This document shows, piece after piece, positions 6,191 to 8,851 of a DNA stretch of 8,851 nucleotides; the stretch's first letter is position 1, and each line of letters opens with the position of its first letter. Origin of the DNA: an uncultured Eubacteriales bacterium (GTDB taxonomy: Bacteria; Bacillota; Clostridia; Monoglobales; Monoglobaceae); NCBI GenBank assembly GCA_958346135.1, contig CATVQN010000033.1, positions 1 through 8,851 on the forward strand, in the 5' to 3' direction. The notes beneath the pieces were generated by a model. The model worked only from the letters and a program-made list of their open reading frames with translations, was not told where the DNA came from and searched no databases. Made by a program: the position numbers and the translations under genes.

Positions 6191-6448
6191 ATGAAGACAT
6201 TTCACTATCGTACCAAAGGAATTTGCGCACGGGAGATTTCCTTTGAGACCGATGGCGGCGTTGTACATAATGTACGGTTTTCTTCCGGCTGCAACGGAAA
6301 TACCCAGGGGATATCTGCTTTGGTGGAGGGAATGTCCGTTGATAAGGTGCTTCAGCTTTTAGAGGGAATCAATTGTAACGGCAAGGGAACCTCCTGCCCG
6401 GATCAGCTGGCGACAGCACTGCGGGAGGCCAAGGAAGGCACGCTTTAA
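6191..6448 (+). CDS. Small TSCPD domain-containing protein (TIGR03905-type)
   Basis: This 85-residue protein carries the signature TSCPDQL (67-73) and matches the short TSCPD-domain family, which resembles the C-terminal part of some ribonucleotide reductases; the function of the stand-alone form is not known. Four cysteines (C12, C34, C62, C69) could bind zinc or take part in thiol redox chemistry; C34 lies in SSGCNGN and C62 in NCNGKG. The length is that of the free-standing family, so it is not a fragment. The start is supported by AGGAGG at 6178-6183, seven nt upstream and overlapping the activase stop codon. It is the last gene of the operon before the terminator. Linkage to the activase set suggests a role in redox or cofactor handling, but this is inference. 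Confidence 0.88.
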   Translation: MKTFHYRTKGICAREISFETDGGVVHNVRFSSGCNGNTQGISALVEGMSVDKVLQLLEGINCNGKGTSCPDQLATALREAKEGTL

Positions 6449-6453
6449 TCAAG

Positions 6454-6501
6454 AAAAAAGACCGGTGCGGAAGCTAAGTCGCTTCTGTGCCGGTCTTTTT
6501 T
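6454..6501. terminator. Bidirectional terminator between convergent operons
   Basis: AAAAAAGACCGG (6454-6465) pairs exactly with CCGGTCTTTTTT (6490-6501). Four further positions pair mostly through G-U wobbles and GAAGC (6470-6474) pairs with GCTTC (6481-6485), giving about 21 bp around the loop TAAGTC (6475-6480). The A-tract on the left and T-tract on the right make it work in both directions. It starts 5 nt after the TSCPD stop and ends 5 nt before the aminopeptidase stop. Confidence 0.92.
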
Positions 6502-6506
6502 GATTG

Positions 6507-7823
6507 TTAGTAGTGACAAAGCCGCCATGTGCCGTCGGCTGCCGCAGTCAGTTCCGTGTTGTAGAATGCCTCCGCCGCCCGGCAGAGGAACAACGTGTCC
6601 CGGCTCCCGGCGGTTTCATAGGCTGAGTGCATGGCAAGCTGTGCAAGGCCGATGTCTATGGTATTGATAGATACCTTTTCGCTCGAAAGATTGCCCAGTG
6701 TAGAGCCTCCGGGAATATCGCTGCGGTTTGTATAGCGTTGTACCGGAATTCCTGCTATTTTGCAGATTTTCAAAAAGATGGCCTCGGATACTGCGTCGGT
6801 AGTATACTTCTGGTTGGCGTTATATTTGATTAAAACCCCGCCGTTCAGCCTTGGACGATGGGTGGGATCTGCCTTTTCCGGCTGGTTGGGGTGTACGGCA
6901 TGACCGTTGTCCGCCGAGAGCATAAAGCTGGAGGCCAGCGCACGGATATAATCCTCTCGGGATCGGCCAAGGCCGCTGTTTATGCGGCAGAGGACATCGG
7001 ATAAAAAGGTGGATTTTGCCCCTTGCTTGGTGCCGGAGCCCACCTCTTCGTTGTCAAAGACACAGTAGACGGGAGTGGATTTTTCACAACCCCCTGCAAG
7101 AAATCCCTTTAAGGTGCCGAAAGCACATTGCAGATCGTCCAGACGGGGCGATGAGACAAATTCCCCCTGACTGCCCCAGACGGTGCCGGGGGTACGGCAG
7201 TATAAAAACAGGTCGATGCCTAAAATGTCCGAAACCGATACCCCGGCATTTTCAGCAATTGCGGGCCAAAAGCTTCCGGCTGCCTTCTCGTCTCCGAATA
7301 AGGGCAGCATATCCTTTTGGGGATTGAGAGCGATTCCCTCATTGGCGCTGCGGCACATATGAATGGCAAGGTTCGGAATCAAAAGCAAATCCCGGTCGAT
7401 GTTTACCAGCCGTGTTTCGATGCCGTCGTCGGTGCTCACCGTAACCCTCCCCGCAACGGACAGAGGGCGATCCAGCCAGGTGGAGAGCAGCATACCGCCG
7501 TATTTTTCGGTGTTGAGCTTGATGTAGCAGCCCTCTGATGGAATCTCCGGATCCGGTTTGATTTTAAAGGCCGGCGATTCGCTGTGGCTGGCTGTCAGCG
7601 AGAATCCGTTAAACTCCCGGTTTGGAATCCGAAAGGCAATGATGGAAGAACCGTTGCGGGTGACAAAGTACTTTCCCCCCGTAAGGAGCGTCCAGGGTTC
7701 GCTCTCCGAAAGCGCAGTATACCCCTCCTTTTTTAGGATTTCAGAGACGGTTTTGACGGTGTGAAAGCTGCTGGGACAGCGATGGATAAACCGAAGCAGT
7801 TCTTGGGTGGTTTCTTGGTACAT
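6507..7823 (-). CDS. apeB: M18-family aminopeptidase (aspartyl aminopeptidase type)
   Basis: The 438-residue protein is of normal length for bacterial M18 aminopeptidase 2. These are cytoplasmic, dinuclear-zinc exopeptidases that remove N-terminal residues from peptides, in some members preferring Asp or Glu. Expected metal and catalytic residues are all visible: H80 in TASHSESP (77-84), D229 in SPRLDDL (225-231), E259 and E260 in FDNEEVGSG (256-264), D305 in SADNGHAVHPN (303-313), and H399 in MHSAYE (398-403). The N-terminus (FIHRCPSSFHTV, 12-23) matches the family pattern in which a Pro-x-x-Phe-His segment precedes the catalytic domain. The start is supported by AGGAGG (minus strand, 7836-7831), 7 nt upstream. 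It lies 45 nt downstream of the permease gene and is probably cotranscribed with it, which suggests peptide and amino acid use. Confidence 0.95.
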   Translation of the reverse strand: MYQETTQELLRFIHRCPSSFHTVKTVSEILKKEGYTALSESEPWTLLTGGKYFVTRNGSSIIAFRIPNREFNGFSLTASHSESPAFKIKPDPEIPSEGCYIKLNTEKYGGMLLSTWLDRPLSVAGRVTVSTDDGIETRLVNIDRDLLLIPNLAIHMCRSANEGIALNPQKDMLPLFGDEKAAGSFWPAIAENAGVSVSDILGIDLFLYCRTPGTVWGSQGEFVSSPRLDDLQCAFGTLKGFLAGGCEKSTPVYCVFDNEEVGSGTKQGAKSTFLSDVLCRINSGLGRSREDYIRALASSFMLSADNGHAVHPNQPEKADPTHRPRLNGGVLIKYNANQKYTTDAVSEAIFLKICKIAGIPVQRYTNRSDIPGGSTLGNLSSEKVSINTIDIGLAQLAMHSAYETAGSRDTLFLCRAAEAFYNTELTAAADGTWRLCHY

Positions 7824-7868
7824 GAAATAGTCCTCCTTGTTTGACCCCAGGGATGGATGATAAAACCC

Positions 7869-8851
7869 TTATGTCTGGTTTTTTTGGTTTCTTCCGGCAA
7901 TGACGGGCAGAAGCACGCCCAGCCCCAGAAGAAGGAAAGGGGTCAGTATATTCATAATCAGCTGAAATGCCGAGTCGGCATTCAAAATGCCACTGGCACA
8001 GGAATAGGTAGTCAGTGCAAAGCACCAAATACCGGCAGCCATGCCAAAATATCGATTTTTAACGAATCGATAAGCCGGATGATAGTGAGTTTTGGCCCGG
8101 CGCATGGCAATATAGGCGGCAAACACCCACAGATACCGCAGCGGCATACAGATGGCGTTGAGCCGAATTAAATATTTTACAATGTCGTTAACGCTGCCAA
8201 TGCCCAAGGCCGGCAAAATAATTAAGATGCTGACAATCACGGCGATCAAAAAATAGCCGTTGGTATAGACATCGTATTTGTTCTTTTTCATCAGGCTGCG
8301 GGGAATATAGGTGCTGTCTGCACTGTCGAGCAGCATCCGAAGCGGTGCATCAATCGAGAGAATAATCACTGAAATCTGCCCGATGAAGAAGGCAATGGCA
8401 TACAGAATCATCAGGGAGTTTCCCAGCCCGTAAAATTGACCGGCCTTCTGAAAGGCATAATAGGCGCCGTTGGTCATAAAGTCTGCCGGGATATGCTCGG
8501 AATCTACCAACAGTCCCAGGGTAATGGTGCCTAAGATGGCGCAGACCATGACCATGACAGCCAGGGCAATCATGCCTCGGGGGAAGCCTTTGCCGGGATC
8601 CTTTACCTTGTTCACATAGGGAGAAATCTTTTCGCAGCCGCCCACCGCCAGAATCAGAATGGAAAAATTCAGCCAAAACTGCGTCCCGAAATTGGGACGA
8701 AAGGTTTCCCAACGCCAAGAAATCGTGCGCAGCTCCGGATTCTTGGTGATCGCCGGCGCTGCCAGCATCAGCAGGATAAAGAGAATCGACATGACAAACA
8801 TCGAGGTTCCCGCTGCCGATGCGATGTGTTTAATCCAGGACAGACCTCTGC
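7869..8851 (-). CDS. APC-superfamily amino acid permease, C-terminal part (truncated by window edge)
   Basis: The frame is open to the right edge. A Met at 8801 exists, but the codons upstream read GLSWIKHIASAAGTS, which continues the family pattern (a positively charged amphipathic segment before a membrane helix), so that Met is internal and the true start lies outside. About 326 residues are visible. They contain eight hydrophobic segments, consistent with helices 5-12 of a 12-helix APC transporter. The segment GGCEKISPYVNKVKDPGKG between visible helices 2 and 3 matches the APC pattern in which a loop ending near a conserved Lys-x-Pro follows the substrate-site helix; it resembles the glutamate:GABA antiporter-like branch. 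Substrate cannot be fixed from sequence. It is a plasma-membrane protein, upstream of and probably cotranscribed with the aminopeptidase. Confidence 0.88.
   Translation of the reverse strand, partial: RGLSWIKHIASAAGTSMFVMSILFILLMLAAPAITKNPELRTISWRWETFRPNFGTQFWLNFSILILAVGGCEKISPYVNKVKDPGKGFPRGMIALAVMVMVCAILGTITLGLLVDSEHIPADFMTNGAYYAFQKAGQFYGLGNSLMILYAIAFFIGQISVIILSIDAPLRMLLDSADSTYIPRSLMKKNKYDVYTNGYFLIAVIVSILIILPALGIGSVNDIVKYLIRLNAICMPLRYLWVFAAYIAMRRAKTHYHPAYRFVKNRYFGMAAGIWCFALTTYSCASGILNADSAFQLIMNILTPFLLLGLGVLLPVIAGRNQKNQT

Noticed and set aside
8799..8801. Met at 8801 as the permease start
   Set aside because: The upstream codons continue the APC family pattern to the window edge, and no ribosome site lies before this Met.
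1..8851. Mobile elements, CRISPR arrays, tRNA or rRNA genes
   Set aside because: No transposase or integrase frame, spaced direct repeats, or recognisable structural RNA was seen on either strand.

Overview
The window looks like chromosomal DNA of an anaerobic Firmicute, most likely a member of the Clostridia. This is inferred from the strong AGGAGG-type ribosome binding sites, compact co-directional operons, an AraC-controlled L-rhamnose operon, and an oxygen-sensitive-type 2-hydroxyacyl-CoA dehydratase activase set. I see no insertion sequence, CRISPR array, tRNA or rRNA. I cannot name the species from this sequence.

Region 1 (1-2755) is L-rhamnose catabolism. A truncated AraC-family regulator runs off the left edge on the minus strand. 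It is transcribed divergently from rhaA (L-rhamnose isomerase) and rhaD (rhamnulose-1-phosphate aldolase), which overlap by one base. The 194-bp divergent gap holds overlapping promoter elements for both directions. A hairpin plus T-tract closes the operon after rhaD. The kinase that must act between the two enzymes (rhaB) is not in the window.

Region 2 (2756-6501) is the most interesting part. It is a four-gene plus-strand operon behind a clear sigma-A-type promoter that is overlapped by a perfect 11-bp inverted repeat. The genes encode a DUF2229/COG3580-type protein, a COG3581-type protein, a BcrAD/BadFG-type ATPase (acyl-CoA dehydratase activase, COG1924) with an extra four-cysteine tail, and a small TSCPD-domain (TIGR03905-type) protein. 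In many anaerobes the first three modules are fused into one very large protein; here they are separate genes. No dehydratase catalytic subunits are present in the window, so the substrate is unknown. The likely chemistry is ATP-driven, low-potential electron transfer between iron-sulfur proteins. The gap between the first two genes can fold into an H-type pseudoknot that ends directly at the next ribosome binding site.

Region 3 (6454-8851, minus strand) holds an APC-superfamily amino acid permease (N-terminus cut off by the right edge) followed by an M18-family aminopeptidase, an apparent peptide and amino acid use pair. This unit converges on region 2. The two share one long hairpin terminator with A- and T-tracts on its two sides.
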